Source of the DNA: Inia geoffrensis
Taxonomy: Eukaryota > Chordata > Mammalia > Artiodactyla > Iniidae
Reading direction: 5' to 3'
DNA length: 64,000 nt
Assembly (NCBI GenBank): GCA_036417435.1
Contig: CM070900.1
Coordinates: forward strand, 33,581,496 to 33,645,495
Each line of letters opens with the position of its first letter. Within the stretch, counting starts at the first letter, position 1. Shown piece after piece: positions 36,601-47,335 of the stretch. The position numbers and the translations under genes were made by a program. Under the pieces are notes generated by a model that did not search any database, had not been told where the DNA came from, and saw only the letters and a list, made by a program, of their open reading frames with translations.

Positions 36601-37476
36601 AACTGCTTGTGCTGCATCCCGTAGGTTTTGGGTCGTTGTGTGTCCATTGTCATTTGTTTCTAGGTATTTTTTAAATTCCTCGTTGATATCTTCAGTGATC
36701 ACTTCGTTATTAAGTAGTGCATTGTTTAGCCTCCATGTGTTTGTATTTTTTACAGATCTTTTCCTGTAATTGATATGTAGTCTCATGGCATTGTGGTCTG
36801 AAAAGATACTTGATACAATTCCAGTTTTCTTAAATTTACCAAGGCTTGATTTGTGACCCAAGGTACGATCTATCCTGGAGAATGTTCCATGAGCACTTGA
36901 GAAAAATGTGTATTCTGTTGTTTTTGGATGAAGTGTCCTATAAATATCAATTAAGCCCATCTTGTTTAATGTATCATTTAAAGTTTATGTTTCCTTATTT
37001 ATTTTCATTTTGGATGATCTGTCCATTGGTGAAAGTGGGGTGTTGAAGTCCCCTACTATGAATGTGTAACTGTCAGTTTCCCCTTTTATGGCTGTTAGTA
37101 TTTGCCTTATGTATTGAGGTGCTCTTTTGGGTGCATAAATATTTACAATTGTTATATCTTCTTCTTGGATTGATCCCTTGATCATTATGTAGTGTCCTTC
37201 TTTGTCTCTTCTAATAGTCTTTATTTTAAAGTCTATTTTGTCTGATATGAGAATTGCTACTCCAGCTTTCTTTTGGTTTCCATTTGCATGGAATATCTTT
37301 TTCCATCCCCTCACTTTCAGTCTGTATGTGTCTCTAGGTCTGAAGTGGGTCTCTTGTAGACAGCATATATATGGGTCTTGTTTTTCTATCCATTCAGCCA
37401 ATCTGTGTCTTTTGATGGGAGCATTTAGTCCATTTACATTTAAGGTAATTATCGATATGTATGTTCCTGTTCCCAT
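33665..37476 (-). pseudogene. Decayed L1 ORF2 (endonuclease/reverse transcriptase)
   Basis: The span of 3812 bp fits a normal ORF2 of about 1270 codons. The AP endonuclease domain is open at 37476-36985 (SIITLNVNGLN with the catalytic Asn, QETHF with the Glu, IVGDFNTPLS). Disruptions: in-frame stop at 36985-36987, a frameshift (about 4 bases lost) near 36145, one extra A in a homopolymer near 35648, a stop at 34921-34923 (CGA to TGA type), a one-base loss near 34870, and stops at 34652-34654 and 34454-34456. The RT active-site FADD box reads FADN, with Asn at codon 35377-35379. The last segment (34447-33665) keeps the C-terminal cysteine-rich region ([13 protein letters not shown]). Confidence 0.95.
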
Positions 37477-37534
37477 TTTCTAAATTGTTTTGGGTTCGTT
37501 ATTATAGGTCTTTTCCTTCTCTTGTGTTTCTTGT

Positions 37535-38426
37535 CTAGAGAAGTTCCTTTAGTAGTTGTTGTAAAGCTGGTTTGGTGGTGCTGAACTCTCTCAGCTTTTG
37601 CTTGTCTGTAAAGGTTTTAATTTCTCCATCAAATCTGAATGAGATCCTTGCTGGGTAGAGTAATCTTGGTTGCAGGTTTTTCTCCTTCATCACTTTCAGT
37701 ATGTCCTGTCACTCCCTTCTGACTTGCAGAGTTTCTGCTGAGAGATCAGCTGTTAACCTTATGTGGATTCCCTTGTGTTATTTGTTGTTTTTCCCTTGCT
37801 GCTTTTAATATGCTTTCTTTGTATTTAATTTTTGACAGTTTGATTAATATGTGTCTTGGCGTATTTCTTCTTGGATTTATCCTGTATGGGACTCTCTGTG
37901 CTTCCTGGACTTGATTAACCATTTCCTTTCCCATATTAGGGAAGTTTTCAACTATAATCTCTTCAAATATTTTCTCAGTCCCTTTCTTTTTCTCTTCTTC
38001 TTCTGGAACCCATATAATTCAAATGTTGGTGTGTTTAATGTTGTCCCAGAGGTCTCTGAGACTGTCCTCAGTTCTTTTCATTCTTTTTTCTTTATTCTGC
38101 TGTGCAGTAGTTATTTCCACTATTTTATCTTCCAGGTCACTTATCCATTCTTCTGCCTCAGTTATTCTGCTGTTGATCCCATCTAGAGTACTTTTAATTT
38201 CATTTATTGTGTTGTTCATCGTTGCTTGTTTCATCTTTATTTCTTCTAGGTCCTTGTTAATTGTTTCTTGCATTTTGTCCATTCTGTTTCCAAGATTTTG
38301 GATCATCTTTACTATCATTATTCTGAATTCTTTTTCAGGTAGACTGCCTATTTCCTCTTCATTTGTTAGGTCTGGTGGGTTTTTATCTTGCTCCTTCATC
38401 TGCTGTGTATTTTTCTGTCTTCTCAT
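37535..38426 (-). pseudogene. Decayed L1 ORF1 (RNA-binding chaperone)
   Basis: The start MRRQKNTQQMKEQDKNPPD at 38426 is the usual one for this family. The first 135 codons hold the coiled coil (MIQNLGNRMDKMQETINKDL, EAEEWISDLEDKI). A stop (TGA at 38019-38021, where CGA is expected) falls before the RRM. The same frame continues into 37934-37746 (EAQRVPYRINPRRNTPRHIL), then a frameshift near 37765-37790 and a second stop (TGA for TGG, 37709-37711) follow before the native end QQLLKELL and stop at 37535-37537. The 892-bp total is one base over a multiple of three, in line with a net frameshift. Confidence 0.93.
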
Positions 38427-38956
38427 TTTGCTTATCTTACTGTGTTTGGGGTCTCGTTTTTGCAGGCTGCAGGTTCATAGTTCCCGTTATTTTTGATGTC
38501 TGTCTCCAGTGGGTAAGGTTGGTCCAGTGGGTTGTGTAGGCTTCCTGGTGGAAGGGGCTAGTGCCTGTGTTGTGGTGGATGAGGCTGGATCTTGTCTCTC
38601 TAGTGGGCAGGTCCACGTCTGGTGGTGTGTTTTGGGGTGTCTGTGGACTTATTATGATTTTAGGCAGCCTCTCTGCTAATGGGTGGGGTTGTGTTCCTGT
38701 TTTGCTAGTTGTTTGTCATAGGTTGTCCAGCACTGTAGCTTGCTGGTCATTGAGTGAAGCTGGGTGCTGGTGTTAAGATGGAGATCTCTGGGAGATTTTC
38801 ACCATTTGAAATTATGTGGAGGTCTCCTGTGGACCAGTGTCCTGAAGTTGGCTCTCCCACCTCAGAGTCCTGCCTCCTGGCTGGAGCAGCAAGAGCCTTT
38901 CATCAACACGGCTCAGAATAAAAGGGAGAAAAAGTAGAGAGAATTAGTAGAAGTGG

Positions 38957-39095
38957 GAAGAAAGAAAGAAAGGAGGGAGGGAAGGAAGGAAGGAAGGAGG
39001 GAAGGAAGAAAGAAAGAGAAAAGGAAAGAAGGCAAGGAGGAAAGGAGGAAGGGAGGAAGGAAGGATGGAGGGAAGGAAGGAAAAAAGAAAGAAGG
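38957..39095. repeat. (GAAGG/GAAA)n purine tract
   Basis: Nearly pure purine on the + strand, built from GGAA, GAAA and GGAGG units, within the L1 5' UTR. The complementary strand is polypyrimidine. Confidence 0.95.
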
Positions 39096-39805
39096 TACAG
39101 TAAAATAAAGTATAATAAAGTTATTGAATTAAAAAATAATTATTTAGAAAAATAAAAAGGGACAGATAGAACATTAGGACAAATGGTGGAAGCAAAGCTA
39201 TACAGACAAAATCTTACACAGAAGCATATACACATACACCCTCACAAAAAGAGGTAAAGGGGAAAAAATCATAAATCTTGCTCTCAAAGCCCACCTCCTC
39301 AATTTGGGATGATTCTCTGTCTATTCATGTATTGCACAGATGCAGGGTACATCAAGTTGATTGTGGAGCTTTAATCCGCTGTTTCTGAGGCTGCTGGGAG
39401 AGATTTCCCTTTCTCTTCTTTGTTCTCACAGCTCACAGGAGCTTAGCTTTGGACTTGGCCCTGCCTCTGTGTGTAGGTCGCTGGAGGGCGTCTGTTTTTT
39501 GCTCACACAGGACGGGGTTAAAGGAGCCGCTGACTCGGGGACTCTGGCGCACTCAGGCCGGGGGGAGGGAGGGGCACGGCGTGCGGGGCGGGCCTGTGGC
39601 AGCAGAGGCCGGCGTGACGTTGCACCAGCCTGAGGCCCGCCGTGCGTTCTCCCGGGGAAGTTGTCCCTGGATCCCGGGAACCTGGCAGTGGCGGGCTGCG
39701 CGGGCTCCCCGGAAGAGGGGTGTGGATAGTGACCTGTGCTCGCACACAGGCCTCTTGGTGGCGGCAGCAGCAGCCTTAGCGTCTCCCGCCCGTCTCGGGT
39801 ACGTG

Positions 39806-39957
39806 CTTTTAGCCGCGGCTCGTGCCCGTCTCTGGGGTCTGCGCTTTTAGCCACGGCTCGCGCCTGTCTCTGAGGTCTGTGCTTTTAGCCGCGGCTCACG
39901 CCCGTCTCTGGGGTCTGCGCTTTTAGCTGCGATTCGCGCCCATCTCTGGAGCTCCTT
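39806..39957. repeat. 38-bp tandem repeat, four copies, in L1 5' UTR
   Basis: Units start at 39806, 39844, 39882 and 39920, each beginning 'cttttagc' and containing 'gtctctg' (the last is 'atctctg'). The first three are close matches and the fourth is diverged. Each unit includes several CpG sites. Confidence 0.93.
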
Positions 39958-40101
39958 TAAGCAGCGATCTTAAACCCCTCTCCTCGCGCACCAGGAAACA
40001 AAGAAGGAAGAAAAAGTCTCTTTCCTCTTCGGCAGGTGCAGACTTTTCCCCGGACTCCCTTCCGGCTAGCCGTGGTGCACTAACCCCTTCAGGCTGTGTT
40101 C

Positions 40102-40179
40102 AAGTCGCCAACTCCAGTCCTTTCCCTGCGCTCCGAGCGAAAGTCGCCAACTCCACTCCTCTCCCTGCGCTCCGAGCGA
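40102..40179. repeat. 39-bp tandem repeat, two copies, in L1 5' UTR
   Basis: Units 40102-40140 and 40141-40179 both begin 'aagtcgccaactcca' and end 'gcgctccgagcga', differing at only two positions. Confidence 0.95.
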
Positions 40180-42223
40180 AGCCCAAGCCTCAGCTCCCAA
40201 TCCCGCCTGCCCCGGCGGGTGCACAGACAAGCCTCTCGGGCTGGTGAGTGCCGGTCGGCACTGATCCAATATGCGGGAGTCTCTGCACTTTGCCCTCCGC
40301 ACCCGTGTTGCTGTGATCTCCTCCGTGGCTCTGAAGCTCCCCATTCCGCCTCCCGCAGTCTCCACCCGCAAAGGGGCTTCCTAGTGTGTGGAGACGTTTC
40401 CTCCTTCACAGCTCCCTCCCTCTGGTGCAGGTGCCGTCCCTATTCTTTTGTCTCTGTTTTTTCTTTGTTTCTTTTGCCCTACCCAGGTACGTGGGGAGTT
40501 TCTTGCCTTTTGGGAGGTCTGAGGTCTTCTGCCAGTGTTCAGTAGGTGTTCTGTAGGAGTTGTTCCACGTGTAGATGTATTTCTGGTGTATCTGTGGGGA
40601 GGAAGGTGATCCCTGCGTCTTACTCTTCCGCCATCTTCCCAGCACCCCCCTTGTCTTTGATATTTGACAGTTTTATTATAACATGTCTTAGAGAAGATGT
40701 CTTGTCCTATCTTGTAATTCACAGATCATTTTTTCCGCTTGATGTAGTCTGCTGTTGATTCTGTCTTGCATTTTTTATTTTATTCATTGTGTTCTTCAGT
40801 TCCAGAATTGTTGTTTGGTTCTTTTTTATGATTTCTATCTCTTTGTTAAACTTTTTATTTTGTTCACATATTGTTTTCCTGATTTTGTTGAATTGTCTTT
40901 CTGTGTTTTCTTGTAGCATAGTGATCTTCCTTCACACAGTTATTTTCAGTATCTTATCACCATATCTTTGAGGTGGGTTACTGGATGATTATTTTGACCT
41001 TTTTTTGGTCATATTTTCTTGATTTTTTTTTCATGTTCCTTGTCTTGTGTTGCTGTCTTATTTACATTTTAGCCACGTCCTCCTCCTGTGTTTACTAAAC
41101 TTCCCTTGAGACATAAGTATCTTCCATCAGCCCTACTAAGGAAATATGAGGCTTTTTCAGACCTTCTATGGATATAACTGTTCCATGCTTCTTGTTCCCT
41201 CTTGTGGCAGAATATGAGAGTGCATGGTTTCTCTCCACCCCAAAAAGCACCAGGCCACATGCTGACAACCTTCCTGTTGCTTTTTCAAGGGCCAAACTCA
41301 AGCTCAGGTTTATGGTCTGTCTCTAGCTCACAGATTCAGGTCAGCTTTCTGCATGTGCTCATTAGCCATCTTCCAAAACTGGCTCTGCCATCATCTGGAG
41401 CAGGCACAGAGAGCTAGCTGCAGGGTGGGGATATGTGTTGGCAAGGCACCCAGAGCACCGAGGATACCCATGGGTTAATTGGGGGTATCTGTAGGTGAGG
41501 CATCCCCAGTGTCTCATGGACAGGCTTCTTGGTGTAGTTTGTGATGTAGTTGGTAGGATCTATGTCTCTTTAAAGCCACCTGAGAGTCCTGTCTGCAGCT
41601 CTCTCAGCTTTTTCCCTCTCCTACTCATGCAGCTCATGACCTAGTGCCCTGGATGGGGCGCAAGAGAAATGGGATTATGGCAACATCTCATATAGCTGGG
41701 AAAGCTGGATACTCACCTACATGCTCTGTTTTCCTTGTGGGAGCAGTCATGGGCCTAGCAGGTCTCATTTGGCACACTGAGCTGTGCCACCCTGGGGGAG
41801 CCATGACATGGATAAAGGGAAACTTTTCCTCCAGTCTTTTTCAATGCATCTAAACTCTTTTTTTTTATTTTCTCCAACAGTGTGCTGGAACTTCTTTTTT
41901 GGAAACTTGGACTTCTGCCAGGACTCTCTTATCTGCATGATTGTCCAAGACAGTGTTCTCCAGGGCCTCCTGGACCATGGCTGAGAGTGGCTGGAGCCAG
42001 TTCACACACCCTGCAGTGTCCACAGTCAGGACTAAGGTCTGTATGCCTATTATCTAATGTATGGGTGAGCGAGACTCTTCTGCGTTCTTTGGTATATGGT
42101 GCTAGATCCCACAGCTCCCCCAAAGACACTTTTGTCTGTGGATGGATGCCGAATTGTTGTTGTCGATGGGGGAGATACAACGAGGGATGTCTTATTCAGC
42201 CATGTTGCTGATGTCACTTGCCC

Positions 42224-42965
42224 AGGAACGGTTTTAAGTTCTGGGAATAAAGGGGTGAGCCAAGGCACACTCATTCTGCCTTCATGGAACCTATAAGTTG
42301 GGGAGTTTGTGAGCTTAGTTGAGAAGACAGCTATGAATTAAATAACTACACAAATATGTGTAACATTTTAACTGTGACAAGTGATATGAAATAAAGCAAT
42401 ACAGCATTACAGCTCTGAGGTATTTTCTCAGTCTGAAAGAACAGGAAAACTTCCTTAAGAAGTGACATCACAGTTAGATCTCAAAGATGAGTAGAAGTTA
42501 GCTAAGGGAAGATGGGGAGAGAGAGAGGAGAGGTTTCATCACATGGAGAGTAAGACGTGCAAAGGCCCTGGATCAGCAGGGAGCAGGAGGCTTCTGAGGA
42601 ACAGAGTATAGGCCAGTGTGGCTGGAGCCCAGGGAACAAGAGAGATGAGTGATGTGTGTTGAGGCTGGAGACGCTAGCAGGCGTCAGAACATATAGGGCC
42701 TTTTAGACCATGTTATAGAGTCTGATTTCTTTTTAATTGAGAGTTTTGAGAAACTGCTGAAGGGTTTTAAGAAGGATAAGGTGTTGGTGGTGTTGACATG
42801 AGTATGTTTGCATTTTGAATTGTGGTCACAGCATGAAGATGGGGGAGGTAGGTGTGGATGCTCAAAAGACCTAAGTGGGGAGGCTACTGCTGTCCACAAG
42901 GTGAGGGCTGATGGCACCTTGGATTAGAGAGAAAGGGGAGTGGAGAGGGCAAGAAGTTCATGACT
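42224..42965 (+). mobile_element. Right piece of the ancient repeat split by L1
   Basis: Resumes with 'ggaacggttttaagttctgg', then 'ctgccttcatggaacctata', 'gtgcaaaggccctgg', 'aggccagtgtggctggagc' and 'atagggccttttagaccatg'. The same blocks recur in the copy at about 43970-45330. Family not assigned. Noncoding. Confidence 0.6.
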
Positions 42966-43155
42966 TTGCAAAGCTAAACTCAGTATACATTCACCATGAT
43001 GATTGTCATTGTTTTTGCTATGGCTCTTTCGCCATGTGATCAGACTACTGACATTCTTCCTTTTGAGTTGGAGCCAGTAGCTTTTCCTTGATTAGAAAAG
43101 CTTGATGATGGTGGGAAGCCCTGTTTTCTAGATGTTTATTCTTTGATGACCATCA

Positions 43156-43160
<5 letters not shown>

Positions 43161-43187
<27 letters not shown>

Positions 43188-43378
43188 CGGTACGCGGGTC
43201 TCTCACTGCTGTTGCCTCTCCCGTTGAGGAGCACAGGCTCCGGATGCGCAGGCGCAGCGGCCATGGCTCACCGGCCCAGCCGCTCCGTGGCATGTGGGAT
43301 CTTCATGGACTGGGGCACGAACCCGTGTCCCCTGCATCAGCAGGTGGACTCTCAACCACTGCGCCACCAGGGAAGCCC
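43161..43378 (-). mobile_element. CHR SINE, short form
   Basis: Antisense copy with a 24-base T run (43158-43181) and end at 'accagggaagccc'. Perfect 14-base duplication 'tgaccatcacattt' at 43147-43160 and 43379-43392. The long tail and intact duplication point to a rather recent insertion. Confidence 0.96.
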
Positions 43379-43969
43379 TGACCATCACATTTAAGGGAAA
43401 GTTTTCACCCAGTCCATTGAACCCATCTGATAGGCTCTGAGAGGTCCAACAGCAGATCTCAGGTTGTTTCTAGCGTCTCTGGATTCTAAGTTTTCAAAAG
43501 AACAGTGGACCCCTGCCAGGGAGGACAGGGCCTGTTGGCCTTCCTAACCTTGACATGATTTAGGTCCCGGTTCCCTATCATTTTTGGTGAAGAAGTGTGG
43601 ATCTTAAATTTCTCATTTTCTCCTGTGTTACTTGAAGGGTAAAACATTTTATACTCTCAGTTTAGCTGTGAACCTAAAACTGCTCTAAAAAGTAAAGTCT
43701 AGTATTTAAAAAAATGTATTCCACATATTTGCAATCTGTTGGGTGGCAATAACTGAGTCTCTACTCTGGAATACCTGGCTCCTTTTAATCCTCATTTTTA
43801 GTTCTAACAGTTAGTATGTGAACTTGAACTCATCTCCCCCCCCGCCCCCGGCCCCCCATACTTGTACTCAAGTTTTGGACTAGAAAGTTGAAGATACAAG
43901 TATTTAGACACTCATAAAGATGTTTTGAGGTTAAAACATACGCATTTCCATGAACATTCAAGTACCAAC

Positions 43970-45330
43970 TATTTATTTATTTAACAAATATGTATTAAGC
44001 CCATACTAAGTGCTTAGAAATGTTTAGGGATGAAAACACAAAATAGAGTTGTTCTTGTGGAACTTGCATTCTGATTATAGATGGGATAGGGTGGGGTTCA
44101 GACTGCAATACCTCTCTGAAATTCATACAAGCAGGGCCCTGTCCTGGGCCTTACATGTAAGAGGATCACACTTTGGCCCTATCCAGCACATCCCTCCACA
44201 CTGGCCATGGTGTCCGAATGGCCAAGGGAAGCTGCCGACTTGCCTGTCTTTTGAGATCATAAACCAGGTAACTGGCACCTTGGATTCCCTGCGCAAACCA
44301 CTCTGAGCCGACTTCTAGAGAGTGCGCAAGCCTGTTTCATGAATCCCTTCTCGTATGACACTGTTGTGCTCCCTTCTATGTCTCAGGAGTGGCCAGGGCC
44401 TTGTTACTTGTCTGGGAGGAGGAACTGTAGATGAGACATAGCTGAATGGGTTGGTGTGTTTTGTATGTTAATGTGAGGCTTTTTTTCTGAGTGGGACAAT
44501 GTCAAAGAGTGGGAAGGGAAAGGGGTTGGGCCGTGAGCCAGGGTTTGCCCCCCTCTCCCAGGCTGCATATTGTGGCACAGTACATCAAGCGGTCTGAGCC
44601 TACTAAATCTGAACTTGGCCTTTCATTATTAAACCTTTTTATCAAAGGTAGGAAGATAGAATATATCTTATTTAGCAGGTTTTTTTTAGCTTGATTTATA
44701 ACCCTTACATGTTTAAACATATGTCAGTGGGCATTGAAAATCTTAGGGGTGGGCTTGTTGCACAGACGGCTAATCAATAGGTAAGCAAATACTTGAAGAC
44801 AATATTTTAGACAGTGATAAATGTGTGAAGTAAGAGGGAGTTGAGAGTGAATTCAGGAGTAGCTGCTCCTTTAGATTGGATGTTGACAGTAGGTCTCTTC
44901 AAACATGGGGCAGAGAACTGAGTTGACTAAGAAAGTGCTCATTAGAAAAACCTTGGAGCAGTACATTCTGTCAAAGGAAAAGGCTGATGCAAAGGCTCTA
45001 AAGAAGAGAGGTACTTGGGTGCACCCAAGGAATAGAAAGGCCAGTGTGGTTCACATATAGTAGGTCCAGGTTCCTAGCATGAGTTGGCATTGAAGAGGTC
45101 TACAGGGGCCAGAACCCTCTATAAGGCCTTGAAGATCATAGTTTGGAATATGGATTAATTTCCAGTGCAGTGAAAGCAGTGGACCAGTTTATACAAGGGA
45201 GTGGCATGATGTGATTTAAATTTTAGAATAACTCTGGCCACTCAGTGATGAACTTGTAGGACCAGGAATGGAAGCAGGAAAGCCATATAAAAGGCTATTG
45301 CAGTGGTCCAGTTTAATACTGATGGTGGCT
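43970..45330 (+). mobile_element. Second copy of the ancient unassigned repeat, with an unrelated middle
   Basis: It begins 'tatttaacaaatatgtatta' and 'gaacttgcattctgattata' at about 43970-44090. From about 44780 it continues with 'gatgcaaaggctctaaagaa', 'aaaggccagtgtggttcaca', 'ataaggccttgaagatcata' and 'aggctattgcagtggtccag'. The stretch 44100-44770 does not fit the family and shows no gene. Confidence 0.55.
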
Positions 45331-46567
45331 TGGGTAATGTTTCAGACCATGGTAGGCATTCAGTGTGAAAATAATTTGGCAGAACATGTACTTAGAACTG
45401 TTATTTTAAGTTCTAGGAAACTTCTAGGAACTAGTCACTTGTTCAGTTCCTTTTGTGACAATTCCTTTTGTGATCACTCAGCAAACTCACTTTTTTCAAT
45501 AGTCCTCCTCTTTAATACGGAACCACCTATGATCCTAAGAGCATTGGAAAATCAAAACAAATTATTTTAAACCACATTTGACAATGGAACTTAGGGAACT
45601 GCAGTAGAGGCTTAGGCTGGGTTTTGTGACGGTTCATGTGTTAACAGCTGATAACGGAAAATGATTAGTAAGGAACAGGAAAGGTTATGAGGAAATAGCA
45701 CAGTTAAATTTATTCTAATTTCATGTCAGACAGCATGAAGGCTGAAATACTTGGCTTATTAATAAAACTGTGGTATAACGTGCAAGGCCTTTGCATAAGG
45801 AAAGACTAAGCAATGTTTTCAGCTTCGCTATTGAATTATTAAAACACAGAGTGGAATTTACAAGGCCAGAAAATTTGCTTTATCCAACAAGTAATTCCTG
45901 AAAGCTTGCTGTGTGCAGACACTGAACCAGGGAATCCTGAGTAAGCTTTAGGATTTGACTACTAGAAGACCACAGTTTGGTAAAGTCTTTGCATTTTAAA
46001 TCTTAACCTGTTTTTCCCATATTTAGAAAACTTATAGTTGAAAAAAATTACCCACTCTATCGTATTTAATATTTTTTTTCAGATTGCAAACTTTGAGAAA
46101 AGGGAGCCTGTGAATTTTACTAGGCTTTTCTTTAACACAGCCCCATTCCATGGATGTCTTTCATAGTTGGTGAAAACGTTCCTAGCCCTGGATTCTTTGT
46201 CTTTAGAATAAATTACTCCCTAGGTTATTTTAATGTTCTGGTTCCCGTGAAATGCAATTAACCTGCCTCTTGCTTCTTTTTGTCCAAAGTAGCCAGTTAC
46301 CATTAAATTAGATCTTGATTCTGTGATTGGATGGCAAAGCACTTAGATAAAAGGAATGATGTCTGCCATAGTAGGTGTCATTTAAAAATAACAAAGTATA
46401 TATATACTTTTTGCACAGTGTCAATTTCACTGTGCTTATGTATCCTGTTAGAAACTGAGAATCTGCTTGCTTTGAAATCATTTTTTGCTTGAATATTTTA
46501 GACTTCCACAAAAGTTGCATTTGCAAATTGCTTTTACAAATGCAACTTCCTGAAGCCCACAGTGTCA
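45331..46567. other. Unique DNA, no gene seen
   Basis: A short hairpin-forming inverted repeat at 46512-46548 is listed separately. No exon or known repeat. Confidence 0.5.
46512..46548. repeat. 12-bp perfect inverted repeat (hairpin)
   Basis: Arms 'aagttgcatttg' (46512-46523) and 'caaatgcaactt' (46537-46548) with a 13-base loop. No longer miRNA-like stem is evident outside the arms. Confidence 0.85.
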
Positions 46568-46602
46568 CTAATAATATTAATATTAATAATATTAATAATA
46601 AA
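46568..46602. repeat. (AAT)n imperfect microsatellite
   Basis: Mixed AAT/ATT units over about 35 bases. A weak antisense MIR trace follows to about 46700. Confidence 0.8.
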
Positions 46603-46739
46603 TACCTTATTCAGTATTTATTTACTAGGCCAGTGAGGGGATTTATATGCATTATATAATTTTCACAATAACCTATAACATAAGCATAACAAAGATTTTG
46701 TAAAAATATCTTCCTTTTACAAAACTGGCATTGTTTGTT

Positions 46740-46882
46740 CACTCCCATTTTGAATAATCTCCACGTGAATGTAAACTCTAGGAAGCCAGGGGTTACATCT
46801 GCCTGTTTCTCTACTATACGCCAGTAGTTTGCATGACACCTGATCTACAGCCAATGATTAATAAATATTTAACTGCTTTCTT
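46740..46882 (+). mobile_element. L2 3' end fragment
   Basis: 'gtaaactctaggaagccagg', 'ggttacatctgcctgtttct' and 'attaataaatatttaactgc' match the sense L2 terminal region. Confidence 0.65.
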
Positions 46883-46887
46883 TTTTT

Positions 46888-47003
46888 TTCCTTAACATCT
46901 TTACTGGATTATAATTGCTTTACAATGGTGTGTTAGTTTCTGCTTTATAACAAAGTGAATCAGCTATACATACACATATATTCCCGTATCTCCTCCCTCT
47001 TGG
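46888..47003 (-). mobile_element. Very short antisense L1 3' end
   Basis: After a T run, 'ttaacatctttactggatta' to 'tctcctccctcttg' matches the terminal portion of the younger L1 at 33300 onward. It is severely 5'-truncated. Its 5' edge is inside a 45-bp tandem duplication. Confidence 0.85.
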
Positions 47004-47070
47004 ATCAATGGCAGCCAGAGGTTAATCCCCATGTCTCCTCCCTCTTGCATCAATGGCAGCCAGAGGTTAA
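46989..47070. repeat. 45-bp tandem duplication across an L1/MIR junction
   Basis: Unit 1 starts at 46989 and unit 2 at 47034. Each begins 'tctcctccctcttg', followed by 'atcaatggcagccagaggtt'. The first 14 bases are L1 and the rest is flanking DNA that continues as an antisense MIR core ('gaggttaagtggcttgccca'). Confidence 0.88.
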
Positions 47071-47335
47071 GTGGCTTGCCCAAGGTGATAAAGCTAGTGT
47101 CATCCTATCTTACTCCAAAGAGTGTGTTCTTAGTGAGCTTGATACAGTTTCAAGGAAGAGTTCATTGGCCTGCTGGGTTGGATATTAGGAATTCCTTATA
47201 TCATTTAGATTTATCTCATGATGGTACAGCTCAAGATCTGCTACACTTGGTAGTAGCTCATTTGGGAAAATTTTATTCTCCGATAAATAGCATCAGGCTC
47301 CTATTATACACTAATGGCATACTTTGAACTTGTCC

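Larger units (their letters stand above)
33293..40650 (-). mobile_element. Younger, essentially full-length L1
   Basis: About 7.36 kb, inserted in the ORF1 region of the old L1, with a 13-base perfect duplication 'ttgtctttgatat' at 33280-33292 and 40651-40663. Minus-strand order: 5' UTR 40650-38427, ORF1 38426-37535, spacer of about 58 bp, ORF2 37476-33665, 3' UTR and short A/T-rich tail 33664-33293. The 5' terminus has a YY1-like 'aagatggcgg' motif (complement at 40629-40638), as expected at the start of a complete L1. Both ORFs are disrupted, so it is not autonomous. Confidence 0.95.
38427..40650 (-). promoter_or_regulatory. L1 5' UTR, CpG-rich internal promoter region
   Basis: About 2.2 kb upstream of ORF1 on the minus strand. 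The part at about 39440-40420 is rich in CG dinucleotides, unlike the rest of the window, and includes two short tandem arrays. The terminal motif 'aagatggcgg' resembles the YY1 site that sets the start of human L1 transcription. Several 100-150-codon frames here on both strands result from high GC content. Functional status is inferred from position only. Confidence 0.8.
29244..42223 (-). mobile_element. Old antisense L1, near full length, interrupted by a SINE and a younger L1
   Basis: Read on the minus strand, the outer L1 has a 5' UTR (about 42223-41000), ORF1 (about 40950-40651 and 33292-33000), an inter-ORF gap, ORF2 (about 32640-29865) and a 3' UTR ending in an A tail (T run 29244-29250). 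A frame at 30811-31023 contains the RT motif-A context [15 protein letters not shown]. Alignment with the younger L1 shows about 1 kb of ORF2 missing at about 30412 (matching 34140-35160 of the young copy). Many stops and frameshifts make it dead. The 5' end carries the L1M-type 'cagccatgttgctgatgtca' motif. Confidence 0.85.

Noticed and set aside
35204..38496. Plus-strand frames of 157-172 codons rich in Phe, Leu and Ser
   Set aside because: They are antisense shadows of L1 ORF1 and ORF2.
39426..40545. Several 100-149-codon frames on both strands in CpG-rich DNA
   Set aside because: They lie in the L1 5' UTR, overlap each other and cross tandem repeats. High GC content lowers stop frequency.
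41850..41890. Pyrimidine tract plus 'ccaacag' acceptor-like site
   Set aside because: It lies in the 5' UTR of the old L1, with no coding continuation.
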